From assembly GCA_902490735.1 (NCBI GenBank), contig CABUFC010000001.1, forward strand, positions 248,001-312,000: 64,000 nucleotides of DNA, in the 5' to 3' direction. The notes beneath the pieces are model-generated. The model did not search any database. It worked only from the letters and a program-made list of their open reading frames with translations, and was not told the DNA's origin. Below, piece after piece: positions 34,330 through 42,887 of this stretch. Made by a program: the position numbers and the translations under genes. Position 1 is the first letter of the stretch; each line of letters starts with the position of its first letter. The stretch is from an uncultured Oscillospiraceae bacterium. GTDB lineage: Bacteria; Bacillota; Clostridia; Oscillospirales; Acutalibacteraceae.

Positions 34330-34414
34330 TATATAAATAAAAAACGAGGAATCCCCGGCATGGAAAGCGATGATCGAGACGGGCGTACCACCAAAAAAAG
34401 TACTACATAACGCA

Positions 34415-34440
34415 CAGCGGCGGGATCACTCCCGCCGCTG
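34415..34440. repeat. GC-rich perfect hairpin
   Basis: An 11-bp perfect stem (CAGCGGCGGGA with TCCCGCCGCTG) and a 4-base loop in otherwise AT-rich DNA. No T run follows on either strand, so it is not a typical terminator. It lies between the orphan gene and the TetR remnant. Confidence 0.6.
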
Positions 34441-34446
34441 AAACTA

Positions 34447-34557
34447 TTATATTTGGAGCAGTATATCAGAGAGTAACTCCGCCGCTCTATCCTCTGTAAT
34501 GTCGCTCTTAAAAACCCAACGGATGATGAAAGCCGCCATGCCGACTGATTGGAAGTG
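34447..34557 (-). pseudogene. C-terminal remnant of a TetR-like regulator
   Basis: The minus strand encodes about 36 residues ending at a TAA at 34447: SVGMAAFIIRWVFKSD followed by ITEDRAAELLSDILLQI. This is the typical last two helices of TetR/AcrR-type regulators. No DNA-binding domain remains upstream, where the end of the neighbouring gene (34565) directly follows. It is therefore a deletion scar. The family call rests on this short pattern only. Confidence 0.5.
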
Positions 34558-34564
34558 CCCTCGC

Positions 34565-35431
34565 TCAGTTAGAAAATGTTACAGATTTTGCCCATTCTTC
34601 AATTTCTTGAAAGACTTTTTCGGAATTTGATTTTAGTGTCGCAAATTGCACTATCCAAAATGCATCATTTGTTTTGTAAACATAGGTGAAATAACGATAT
34701 GTATTATTGTTCTCGGGATTATCAAAATCATATTCAAACCAAATCAGCCCGTTGTCGATTTTCTTTTGGGCAGAGTTTAAGCCATTGGCTTGAATAACCA
34801 AATCGGCGTACTGGTCTAATGTATTATTCTCAAAACCGTCAGCTAACGTGAAAGGCTCCTTTAAAGCAAATACCGCTACTTTTTTTGAATCATATGCAAC
34901 GGTATAGTTTTTGACTGTCGTCTCATTAAACTCTTCGGAAAGGGTTATGTTTATTCCGTTGGAAGAAAAAACTTTTTCCTTGGGGGTTTTTGAGAAGAAA
35001 CTGTTAGCAATTAAAAAACCAACAACAGCCCCCACAATAACGGCAAGAATAAGAATAATCAATCCTTTTCGCGTACCGCGCTTACGGTTTATTGAAGCTG
35101 CGTCGCCTTCGTTATTGTCAAATCGAAACGCATTTCCGTTAGCGGGATTGAAGCGGTTTTGACCTGTAAGAAAAACATCCTCCTGTCCGTCGGAAAGCTG
35201 ATAAAACTCATTGCAGTAATCTTTACTGAGCTTATCCACAATGACAAAAACCTTTAATGCGTGCTCTTCGATCAGAAATGTTTTTTCTTCTCCGTTTTTC
35301 AGTTCTCCAAGCTTGCTGCAACGCGTGTTATTGATTGTGAAATCACCTGATGATGGATTTTCTACATAAACTTTTACTTTTGCAAGACAGCCCACAAAGC
35401 TCTTAGTTCTTTTAATAGTCAAATTTCGCAT
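34565..35431 (-). CDS. single-span membrane protein of unknown function
   Basis: A 288-residue protein with a central membrane span (about 124-146, LIILILAVIVGAVVGFLIA) preceded by basic residues. The N-terminal 110 residues are probably cytoplasmic and beta-rich. The C-terminal 135 residues, outside the membrane, resemble in outline DcrB/PsbP-like small alpha/beta domains (FNETTVKNYTVAYDSKKVAV). I do not recognise the family. It has a strong promoter of its own, and a TetR-like remnant lies directly downstream. Confidence 0.75.
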   Translation of the reverse strand: MRNLTIKRTKSFVGCLAKVKVYVENPSSGDFTINNTRCSKLGELKNGEEKTFLIEEHALKVFVIVDKLSKDYCNEFYQLSDGQEDVFLTGQNRFNPANGNAFRFDNNEGDAASINRKRGTRKGLIILILAVIVGAVVGFLIANSFFSKTPKEKVFSSNGINITLSEEFNETTVKNYTVAYDSKKVAVFALKEPFTLADGFENNTLDQYADLVIQANGLNSAQKKIDNGLIWFEYDFDNPENNNTYRYFTYVYKTNDAFWIVQFATLKSNSEKVFQEIEEWAKSVTFSN

Positions 35432-35505
35432 TGAATACGTTTTCCTTTCTTATTATTGTGCTGCAACCAACTACTAATATGAAAGACTTCATTATGCCAT
35501 TTCAA

Positions 35506-35534
35506 ATTATATCAAAGAAATATGCATATTGCAA
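35506..35534 (-). promoter_or_regulatory. sigma-A-type promoter for the 34565-35431 gene
   Basis: On the minus strand TTGCAA (35529-35534) and TATAAT (35506-35511) are 17 bases apart with an extended TGA. Confidence 0.75.
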
Positions 35535-35602
35535 TGGCGCACTTACTTATCACCGCAGGCGGTGAAACTGTGCTGAAAAAGAAAATCGAGTATCCATATT
35601 CA

Positions 35603-35634
35603 GGGCGAAGCAGTAGTTTGCTTCGCCCGTTTTT
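35603..35634 (+). terminator. orphan intrinsic terminator at the left edge of the island
   Basis: GGGCGAAGCA (35603-35612) pairs with TGCTTCGCCC (35619-35628), then GTTTTTT. No intact plus-strand gene ends upstream, so it may have belonged to a gene now lost. Confidence 0.8.
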
Positions 35635-35655
35635 TCCTTATGGAGTGTAATCCAC

Positions 35656-35684
35656 TTGAAAATCAGCACAATATGTGCTAAAAT
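35656..35684 (+). promoter_or_regulatory. sigma-A-type promoter of the polysaccharide cluster
   Basis: TTGAAA (35656-35661) and TAAAAT (35679-35684) are 17 bases apart with an extended TGC. It drives the pseudogene and probably the whole cluster, as no other promoter is seen before 42697. Confidence 0.7.
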
Positions 35685-35715
35685 GTATTAAATATATTAT
35701 AAGAGGTTATATTGC

Positions 35716-35999
35716 TTGAACATTTTGGTTGTTTCTCAGCACTTTTTTCCCGATAATTTCAGAATTAACGATATATGCACTGCGCTAATTGACGGGGGAC
35801 ACGAGGTTACGGTTTAACCTCTTTATTAAAAGCAAGACGCTTAAAAGATAAATTCGACGTGGCGTTAGCTGCGAAAATGCGAAAATTTATATTAGATAAA
35901 GATAATCTAAACACCGCAGGGGAGAATGGCAGAGCGTATTTTGAAAGCCATTTCACCCGTGAGACGTTTATCGGCGATTTGCTTGTTTATCTAAACTAG
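35716..35999 (+). pseudogene. collapsed WbuB-like glycosyltransferase
   Basis: TTG 35716, with AAGAGG upstream, opens a typical GT4 N terminus (ILVVSQHFFPDNFRINDI, then GGHEVTV) that stops at 35817. A different frame, 35811-35999, gives LLKARRLKDKFDVAL, an early-middle segment, joined directly to KMRKFILDKDNLN and GENGRAYFESHFTRE, a typical C terminus. At least two deletions, one shifting frame, reduced a gene of about 1.2 kb to 0.28 kb. Promoter and ribosome binding site are intact. Confidence 0.75.
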
Positions 36000-36022
36000 A
36001 TCGTTGCAGACAGGAGAAAATA

Positions 36023-37207
36023 ATGAAGGTATTTCAAATAAATTCGGTTTGCGGTTACGGTTCGACCGGTAAAATCGCGGTTGATATTTATAACGTACTG
36101 GCCGCCGCCGGCGAACAATGCCGCATCGCTTTTGGAAGAGGCGCCGCCCCTGACGGTATCGACTGCGTAAAAATCGGCTGCGAAATCGACGTTCGTCTTC
36201 ACGGCGCACTATCGCGTTTTACCGATAAATCGGGCTTTTATTCTAAAAAAACCACATTGCGCCTTATAGATCAAATAAAGGCGTTTGAACCCGATATTAT
36301 ACATCTTCACAACATCCACGGGTATTATCTGAACGTAAAACTGCTTTTCGATTTTTTGAAAGAGTATAATAAGCCGGTCGTTTGGACTTTACACGACTGC
36401 TGGGCTTTTACCGGCCATTGCGCATATTACGACGCGGCGGGATGTACTAAATGGCAACGTGGATGCAACAACTGTCCTAACCTTTCTTCATATCCTAAAA
36501 GTTTCAAAGATAACAGCCGCAATAACTATCTTATAAAAAAAGCGACCTTTTGCGATGTGGACAACCTAACCCTGGTTACGCCGTCAAACTGGCTTAAAGG
36601 CGAGGTTTCTCACAGTTTTTTATCAAAGTACCGCTGCGATGTTATAAATAACGGCGTAAATACCGACATTTTTAAGCCTTGCGATTCAAACATTAAAACC
36701 CGACTTGGCATAGAGAACAAAAAAATGCTTTTGGGTGTTGCCAGCGTTTGGGAAGAACGAAAGGGACTTGCTGACTTTATAAGCCTTGCAAAAAAACTTA
36801 CCGATGACTATGCAATAGTGCTTGTAGGGCTTTCCGATAAGCAGAAAAAATCTTTACCCGAAAACATTATCGGCATTACAAGAACGTCCGATCAAAAAGA
36901 ACTTGCGTTAGTTTATAGCGCGGCGGACTTTTATATAAACCTCACCTATGAAGACAACTACCCTACAACCAATTTGGAAGCGCTTTGCTGTGGAACTCCA
37001 GTTATTACATACGACACGGGCGGCAGCGGCGAACCGGTTAGTAACGACTGCGGCGCGGTAGTGCCTTGCGGCGACATTGACGCCGTAATAAGCGCCCTTA
37101 ACATGCCGAAAAACACCGAAAAAATCGCAAAAATCGCGAGTAATTTTGATAAATCGGTTTGCTTTGAGAAATACTTCGAGTTGTACAAGGAGATTTTGAA
37201 TGCGTGA
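36023..37207 (+). CDS. glycosyltransferase family 4
   Basis: A 394-residue GT-B glycosyltransferase. The N-terminal domain has MKVFQINSVCGYGSTGKIAV and PDIIHLHNIHGYYLN, then a cysteine-rich insert (DCWAFTGHC and GCNNCP) seen in one GT4 subgroup and possibly metal-binding. The C-terminal domain has LLGVASVWEERKGL and the donor-binding YEDNYPTTNLEALCCGTPVI with the EX7E pattern. It probably acts on a lipid-linked surface glycan. G+C is high compared with the core genome. It overlaps licD by 8 bases. Confidence 0.9.
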   Translation: MKVFQINSVCGYGSTGKIAVDIYNVLAAAGEQCRIAFGRGAAPDGIDCVKIGCEIDVRLHGALSRFTDKSGFYSKKTTLRLIDQIKAFEPDIIHLHNIHGYYLNVKLLFDFLKEYNKPVVWTLHDCWAFTGHCAYYDAAGCTKWQRGCNNCPNLSSYPKSFKDNSRNNYLIKKATFCDVDNLTLVTPSNWLKGEVSHSFLSKYRCDVINNGVNTDIFKPCDSNIKTRLGIENKKMLLGVASVWEERKGLADFISLAKKLTDDYAIVLVGLSDKQKKSLPENIIGITRTSDQKELALVYSAADFYINLTYEDNYPTTNLEALCCGTPVITYDTGGSGEPVSNDCGAVVPCGDIDAVISALNMPKNTEKIAKIASNFDKSVCFEKYFELYKEILNA

Positions 37208-38006
37208 AATAAACCTGTCCGAGCTTAAACAAATACAACTGGACATAATGAAATATTTCGACTCGTTTTGCAAAAACAACGGCCTTAAGTACTCCCTCGC
37301 GGGCGGCTCGCTCATAGGTGCGGTTCGCCATGACGGTTATATTCCCTGGGATGACGATATCGACGTTATTATGCTGCGCGGCGACTACGATAAAATGCTC
37401 GAAATTTTTAATAACAGTAAAAGTGACTACAAGGTTTTTACCCCGCAAAACTGCGATTATTATTGCTTGCCATACGCAAAAATTGCTAATATAAAAACCG
37501 TATTACAAGAAAACAGCAGCGCATTTTCGGGCAGAGATTTCGGCATAAATATCGATATTTTCCCGGTAGACAATCTACCGAATGACGACGGCGAAATCGA
37601 ATCTTTTTACAAAAAAATTCGTAAACTGCGCGATATTCACGACGTTAAAATGATAAAAATATCGCGTTCGCGTTCGGTTATTAGAAATCTTATGCTGATT
37701 CTTTTTAAAATCGGCGCGGTCTGTTTTAATAAACACAAAATAGCGCAAAAAATATCTTACGCTATTACGGCTTATAAAGACAACGTACCATCTAAAAGGG
37801 CTTGTCTTCTTGGTATGTACGCCCGCCGCGAAATCTTACCCGCCGATGTATTTGAGAATACCGTACCCCACAAATTTGAAGATACACGGTTTGAAATATT
37901 TGAAAAATACGATAAGTATCTTACTTCGCTTTACGGCGATTATATGAAATTGCCGCCCAAAGACAAACAGGTTTCGCATCACAGTTTTAAGGCCTATTGG
38001 CTGTAA
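37200..38006 (+). CDS. licD: LicD family phosphotransferase
   Basis: A 268-residue LicD-type nucleotidyltransferase-fold protein. SLAGGSLIGAVRHDGYIPWD continues into the DDDIDV metal-binding motif, and PYAKIANIKTVLQE and IDIFPVDNLP follow, all family-typical. LicD proteins attach phosphocholine or other phospho-polyol groups from CDP-activated donors to surface glycans. The cytidylyltransferase gene right downstream could make that donor. No choline kinase gene is nearby, so the group may be ribitol or another polyol phosphate. Confidence 0.9.
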   Translation: MREINLSELKQIQLDIMKYFDSFCKNNGLKYSLAGGSLIGAVRHDGYIPWDDDIDVIMLRGDYDKMLEIFNNSKSDYKVFTPQNCDYYCLPYAKIANIKTVLQENSSAFSGRDFGINIDIFPVDNLPNDDGEIESFYKKIRKLRDIHDVKMIKISRSRSVIRNLMLILFKIGAVCFNKHKIAQKISYAITAYKDNVPSKRACLLGMYARREILPADVFENTVPHKFEDTRFEIFEKYDKYLTSLYGDYMKLPPKDKQVSHHSFKAYWL

Positions 38007-38017
38007 GGAGACAAAAT

Positions 38018-38737
38018 ATGATTTATGCCGGAATTTTGGCGGGGGGCAGCGGATCGCGCTTAAACGCCACCGTCCCAAAACAATTTCTTAAAATTGGCGG
38101 TACTCCCATTTTTATCGAAACGACCAAAAAGATGCTTAAAAGCGACGTCGACGTTATTGTAATCGGTTGCCATGCAGATTATATACAGCACGCTGAAGAT
38201 GAGATAAAAGAGTATCTTCCCAACACCGATAAAGTAATTATTGTTTGTGAGGGCGGCTGCGACCGTCTTTCAACCCTCGTCGCAATAATGGATGAAATCG
38301 AAAAAAGGTACACCGTAACGTCCGACGATATTTTTGTTACCCACGATTCGGTCCGCCCTTTTGTTACGGTCGATATGCTTAATTTAAGTATTAAAAAGGC
38401 TAAAGAGGTAGGCGCCTGCAACACCGTTACCCCCGCTACCGATACCATCGTTATTTCAAAAGACGGCGATTTTATTTACTCAATGCCCGACCGCAGCGAG
38501 ATTTTCTTAGGCCAATGCCCGCAAACCTTTAATTTTGTAAAGCTTAAAGGATTAATTGCAGGGCTTACGCAAGAACAAAAATTGTCGCTGACCGACGCCT
38601 GCAAAATATTTACCTTTAACAATTTACCGGTTGCGCTCATTTCCGGCGACGCCTCTAATTTTAAAATTACCACAATGGGCGACTACGATATTGCCAGCGC
38701 CATGGCAGATAAATACTTGGGGGAATTCAATGACTAA
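38018..38737 (+). CDS. IspD/TarI-family cytidylyltransferase
   Basis: A 239-residue CTP-dependent cytidylyltransferase. IYAGILAGGSGSRLNATVPK is the nucleotide-binding loop and HDSVRPFVT resembles TarI (HDAVRPF) more than IspD (HDGARPL). DRSEIFLGQCPQTF matches both. In a LicD-containing polysaccharide cluster, ribitol-5-phosphate or a similar polyol phosphate is the likelier substrate. However, no other ispD is in this window, so IspD cannot be excluded. ATG 38018 follows AAGGAG. It overlaps the next gene by 8 bases. Confidence 0.87.
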   Translation: MIYAGILAGGSGSRLNATVPKQFLKIGGTPIFIETTKKMLKSDVDVIVIGCHADYIQHAEDEIKEYLPNTDKVIIVCEGGCDRLSTLVAIMDEIEKRYTVTSDDIFVTHDSVRPFVTVDMLNLSIKKAKEVGACNTVTPATDTIVISKDGDFIYSMPDRSEIFLGQCPQTFNFVKLKGLIAGLTQEQKLSLTDACKIFTFNNLPVALISGDASNFKITTMGDYDIASAMADKYLGEFND

Positions 38738-39692
38738 GGTTAGCGTTATAATACCGGTGTATAATGTTGAAAAGTATCTGCAAAGATGTTTCGATTCGGT
38801 TGTTAATCAAACGTTGAAAGAAATTGAAATAATTTTGGTAAATGACGGATCCTCGGATTCAAGCGGGGAAATATGTGACCGTTTAGAAAAAACCGATAGT
38901 CGCGTAAGAGTAATTCACAAGCAAAACGGCGGTCTGTCCGATGCAAGAAATGCCGGAATAGAAGCGGCACAAGGTGAGTTTTTAAGTTTTATAGACAGCG
39001 ACGATTATGTAGTACCCGATATGTTGGAATATCTTTATATAAATGCCGTAAACAGCGGCGCTCAGATAGCTACCGGCACCATGATAATGGTTAAAAACGG
39101 AAACGCTAAAACCTCTTCCGATTTTACCCCGTCGGTTTTTTCACCCGAAAAGGCGCTTGAAAACGCTTTGTACGGCCCTGTCAGCTCACTGTCGGTTTGC
39201 AATAAGATTTTTAAAAAAGAACTGTTTGAAGATATTAAATTTTTAGTGGGCAAAACATACGAGGACGCATATATTGTTCCCTCTCTATTTTTAAAAGCGG
39301 ACAAAATATTTATGAGCGGCAAAGCCGTATATCATTATGTTATAGACCGTCAAGACAGTATTACAAATGTATCTTTCAGCGAAAAGAATTTTAATATGGT
39401 TGACGCCTTTGAATTTAACCGTAAAAAGGTGTGTGAAAAATATCCCGCTTTATTTAACGTGTTCACTTACCGAATATACTACGCATATGTTATGCTTTTT
39501 AAAAAAATCATATTTTCGGTTGATTTTAAAAAAAATAAATACTATAATGTACTCGTCGCAAAAATCAGAAGCGGTAAAAAATTTGTTTTAAAATCAAAGT
39601 ATTTTGATAACAAATTTAAGTTTTTATATATTTTACTGTGTTTATCTCCGGTCTTATACGCAAAAATCATGCGTAGACATATGAATGGATAG
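38730..39692 (+). CDS. glycosyltransferase family 2
   Basis: A 320-residue GT-A glycosyltransferase. KVSVIIPVYNVEKYLQRCFD opens the fold, VNDGSSDSSGEICD binds the nucleotide, and FLSFIDSDDYVVPDMLEYLY contains the DxD metal motif. The C-terminal third is helical with hydrophobic segments that may touch the membrane. The start at ATG 38730 follows GGGGGAA, whereas a start at 38631 would overlap the cytidylyltransferase by about 100 bases. The sugar is unknown. Confidence 0.9.
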   Translation: MTKVSVIIPVYNVEKYLQRCFDSVVNQTLKEIEIILVNDGSSDSSGEICDRLEKTDSRVRVIHKQNGGLSDARNAGIEAAQGEFLSFIDSDDYVVPDMLEYLYINAVNSGAQIATGTMIMVKNGNAKTSSDFTPSVFSPEKALENALYGPVSSLSVCNKIFKKELFEDIKFLVGKTYEDAYIVPSLFLKADKIFMSGKAVYHYVIDRQDSITNVSFSEKNFNMVDAFEFNRKKVCEKYPALFNVFTYRIYYAYVMLFKKIIFSVDFKKNKYYNVLVAKIRSGKKFVLKSKYFDNKFKFLYILLCLSPVLYAKIMRRHMNG

Positions 39693-39699
39693 GTGTTAT

Positions 39700-41139
39700 A
39701 TGGAACAAACGTCTTTGCTGTCAAAAATTATCTTTTATTACAAACATCTTATTATCGTTATAAGTTTACTAATACTTGCTACTCCGCAATATCTTATTTT
39801 TGGCAAACTTGGCTTTATAATTGTAGGGTTAGGCGCGCTGTTATGTGTAGCTGACGCTTTGTTTGACCGTGAATTTTTACGGTCAAAACGCGCAATTTGG
39901 CTTGTACTGTTTTTAATTTCTTTTGCGATTACGCTTATTATAAACCGTTCTTATTTTTTGAATTTAAATTGTATGAGTTTCGGCTATACCGCCATAGCAT
40001 TAATACTTTTATATCCTAACCGTCAAACAAACGCAAAAGCAACCGTAAAAGAGATGTACAGTCTTAATAATACATTTCTTATTATGACCGCGATTTTTTC
40101 CACCGTCGGCTTTGTAATGTATGTAGTTTTGTTCAGTTATAGGTATAATTATGCCGAAGGAGCCGATTATATTATCGGGTGGTCTGAAGGCGGCAGGCTA
40201 TTCGGACTATACAGTAATCCGGGGCTTATGATAACCGCAATAGCTATAGCCATAGCGGTAATTCAATACGAGGCAACAATATACTTAAACGGACACATAA
40301 ATAAAAAGATAAAATTTCTTTTAATATACTCCATTGTTATTAATTTTTGTTGTATGGTGCTTGAAAATGCAAGCGGTGCGTACATATCACTTGCGATGTT
40401 TATCGCCATATATCTGTTTTTAAAACTGCGCAGCCGTTTTGCAAAGCTTGACAGAATTAAATCGACATTTAAAGCATTGCTGTTTGCGCTTTTATCTGTT
40501 GCATTGCTTTATGTCATCATTTATATTTTAAGATTTTTACTTTCGTTTGTTCCCGGTATTTATTATTCTACGATAAATTTTTTCCAGGGCGGCAATGCAG
40601 GTAATTTTGACGCAATCAAAAACTTTACAATAGAGCGCAACATACCCGAAAATTACGGCGCATTAACAGGCCGTCCGCAAATTTGGGTAAAGGGAATAGA
40701 GCTGTTTCTTCAAAAGCCTGTATTCGGCTGGGGACCCGTCTCGTTTGGTCAGTTTAAAGTTTTGGAAGCCCCTCTTCGCCACCTGCATAATCTGTTTATC
40801 GAAAGTCTTGCCGGCGTTGGCTTAGTGGGTTCTGTGCTTATATTTTTCTTCCTTGCTTCTTCGCTGATTAATCTTGTAAAGAAAATTTTTTGCCTAAAGC
40901 TTATAGAAAAAGATAATTACTATATTGTCGCAGCGTCTTTTGCGTTTCTCATGATGCTTGCCGTCAACAGCCTGGCAGAGGTCACCATACTTTATATGAC
41001 GCGCCTTTCGGTATTTATGTTCTGGTTATATTTGGGGTATGTCACAACCCTTACAGATGTAGGCGATCATTCTCACTTTGATAAGCCGTTTAATTCGCTT
41101 TACCGCATTTTGAAAAAGGAGAAAAATATTGAAAAGTAA
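39700..41139 (+). CDS. O-antigen ligase/Wzy-like polysaccharide polymerase
   Basis: A 479-residue integral membrane protein with about eleven hydrophobic segments. The large loop ENYGALTGRPQIWVKGIELF followed by GPVSFGQFKVLEAPLRHLHN carries the arginine and histidine residues that typify Wzy_C/WaaL proteins (TGRPQIW and HLHNLF). It would polymerise or ligate the repeat units moved by the flippase gene next to it. A+T content is closer to the core than its neighbours. It overlaps the flippase start by 11 bases. Confidence 0.85.
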   Translation: MEQTSLLSKIIFYYKHLIIVISLLILATPQYLIFGKLGFIIVGLGALLCVADALFDREFLRSKRAIWLVLFLISFAITLIINRSYFLNLNCMSFGYTAIALILLYPNRQTNAKATVKEMYSLNNTFLIMTAIFSTVGFVMYVVLFSYRYNYAEGADYIIGWSEGGRLFGLYSNPGLMITAIAIAIAVIQYEATIYLNGHINKKIKFLLIYSIVINFCCMVLENASGAYISLAMFIAIYLFLKLRSRFAKLDRIKSTFKALLFALLSVALLYVIIYILRFLLSFVPGIYYSTINFFQGGNAGNFDAIKNFTIERNIPENYGALTGRPQIWVKGIELFLQKPVFGWGPVSFGQFKVLEAPLRHLHNLFIESLAGVGLVGSVLIFFFLASSLINLVKKIFCLKLIEKDNYYIVAASFAFLMMLAVNSLAEVTILYMTRLSVFMFWLYLGYVTTLTDVGDHSHFDKPFNSLYRILKKEKNIEK

Positions 41140-42697
41140 AAAAGCGCTTGTAAATGCGATTTACGGTATGGTCGGTTACATTATTTTGATGGTAACCAAC
41201 CTTGTTACGCGCTCATTTTTGGTTAGAACCCTGCAACTCGACCTTGCGGGCGTAGATACTGTATTTAAGAACTTTTTGTCATTTTTATCGCTTGCTGAAC
41301 TGGGGCTTAGCACCGGGCTGATTTACAAGCTTTACGATCCGATTTTGCAAGAGAATAAAATCGAAATTAAAAAGATACTCAATTTTTATAAACAGGCGTA
41401 TAAAATTATTTCGCTTGTATTTATGTCGGGCGCGGTAGTATTCGCCTGCCTTACATGGATTGCGATTAAAGAGTTTAATCCCGTATATCTTGGATGTCTG
41501 TTTATGCTTTACGCGGGCGATACGGTTGCCTCTTACCTTTACGCCAACCGCAAAGCGCTTATTATTGCCGACCAGCGAAACTACATAGTAAGCCGCAATG
41601 ACGCGCTTATTTCGGTAGGCTCTATGGTGGTGCAGGTTGGGTGTCTTTTATATTTGCCGACTATTCTACCTATAGACCGCTTTGTAAGTTTTATTATTTT
41701 CGCGACGGTAAAAATAGTCTGCCGTGTTATAGGCGCCCTGTTTATCGGCAGGAAATTCAGACAGTTATACCCCGATATTTACGCCGATAGATCTAAAGAA
41801 ACCATATCCAAGCCCGAGCGCAGAGCGCTTTATAAAAATATGGGCGCCATGCTTATGCACCGCATTGGCGCAGTTAGCGTTACGGCTTCGGGTTCGGCGA
41901 TAGTTTCGGGCTTTAAGGACGTTAAAATGGCGGGCATATACGGTAACTATATGATAATCGTAAACGCGCTTAATATGATGCTTGCCCAAATTTTTAACGG
42001 CGTTACGGCCTCTTTCGGTCAACTTTCGGCTTCAAGCGATCGCAAATTTGTCCATAAAAAGTTTAACCTTTTGTACTTTACCAACTTTTTAATAATGGCG
42101 TTTTTTACTACCTCTTTTGCGGTTATTGTTCAGCCGTTTATAAGGGTGTGGGTAGGCGATGAAAGCCTTTTTGGCGATACAACCGTATTTTTGCTTTGCG
42201 CCTACATTTATATTTCGGGTATCCGCAGGGTGGTTCTTATGGCAAAAGACTCCGCCGGACTGTTTCGTCCCGACCGCTATCTTGCGCTTTTAGAAGCAGC
42301 AATAAACATTGTTTTATCCATAATTCTTATTAATATACTTGGTGTTGAGGGGCTTATAATAGCCAACTTTGCAACCATGCTTATAATACCCCTTTGGTCG
42401 CAGCCCTATCTGGTGTTTAAATATGTAATACAAAATCTTAAAAAGTTTAAGTTTTATTATTATCGGTATGTTGTTTATTTAGCCGCCGCGGCAGGCGAAG
42501 TGTTTTTAACCTTCTACCTTGCCAAAACCTTTATCGACCCGCATATTTCCAATATATTTGTTAACCTTATCGTAAGGGCGGTGCTTTGCATAATAGTACC
42601 AAACGTTATTAACCTTTTGCTGTTTATAAAAACAAGCGAAATGAAAGATCTGCTTCTGACCGTTAAACAAATTTTTCAGTCTTTCAAAAAGGCGTAG
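41129..42697 (+). CDS. Wzx-type polysaccharide flippase (MOP superfamily)
   Basis: A 522-residue protein with about fourteen membrane segments. The N terminus (MVTNLVTRSFLVRTLQLDLA) and the loop GIYGNYMIIVNALNMML are typical of the Wzx/MATE-like exporters of lipid-linked repeat units. TTG 41129 has AAAGGAG upstream. It is the last intact gene of the cluster and is visibly G+C-rich (30 of 60 bases at 41881-41940), supporting transfer. A terminator lies about 190 bases downstream. Confidence 0.88.
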   Translation: MKSKKALVNAIYGMVGYIILMVTNLVTRSFLVRTLQLDLAGVDTVFKNFLSFLSLAELGLSTGLIYKLYDPILQENKIEIKKILNFYKQAYKIISLVFMSGAVVFACLTWIAIKEFNPVYLGCLFMLYAGDTVASYLYANRKALIIADQRNYIVSRNDALISVGSMVVQVGCLLYLPTILPIDRFVSFIIFATVKIVCRVIGALFIGRKFRQLYPDIYADRSKETISKPERRALYKNMGAMLMHRIGAVSVTASGSAIVSGFKDVKMAGIYGNYMIIVNALNMMLAQIFNGVTASFGQLSASSDRKFVHKKFNLLYFTNFLIMAFFTTSFAVIVQPFIRVWVGDESLFGDTTVFLLCAYIYISGIRRVVLMAKDSAGLFRPDRYLALLEAAINIVLSIILINILGVEGLIIANFATMLIIPLWSQPYLVFKYVIQNLKKFKFYYYRYVVYLAAAAGEVFLTFYLAKTFIDPHISNIFVNLIVRAVLCIIVPNVINLLLFIKTSEMKDLLLTVKQIFQSFKKA

Positions 42698-42763
42698 CAA
42701 GTGTTTGCGTTTCGCCCTGTTATGTACAGCTTGCTAAAAAATAACTGAAAGACATCGGTGTAG

Positions 42764-42880
42764 CCGTATGGCGAGTTTTGCGGCCCTGATTTTAGAATTG
42801 TGTTAAAACAAAACGGCGAAATAAAGGTGTATACGCTTTCTCAGCTTTTATCAAACGCTTTTAACATCAAACAAATATAA
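42764..42880 (+). pseudogene. C-terminal fragment of an unidentified gene
   Basis: After the flippase, one frame stays open for 38 codons to a TAA at 42880 (CGPDFRIVLKQNGEIKVY, then TLSQLLSNAF). A second frame upstream (LKDIGVAVW) joins it imperfectly. It reads like the eroded end of a longer protein of the cluster. I cannot name the family. The terminator at 42888 probably belonged to it. Confidence 0.45.
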
Positions 42881-42887
42881 CCAAAAC

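Noticed and set aside
34415..34440. The GC-rich hairpin as a terminator
   Set aside because: No T run follows the stem on either strand, so it is listed as a repeat instead.
36908..37448. Several minus-strand open frames of 76-135 codons
   Set aside because: They lie fully antisense to the GT4 and licD genes, whose G+C-rich codons lower stop frequency. Their products resemble no protein.
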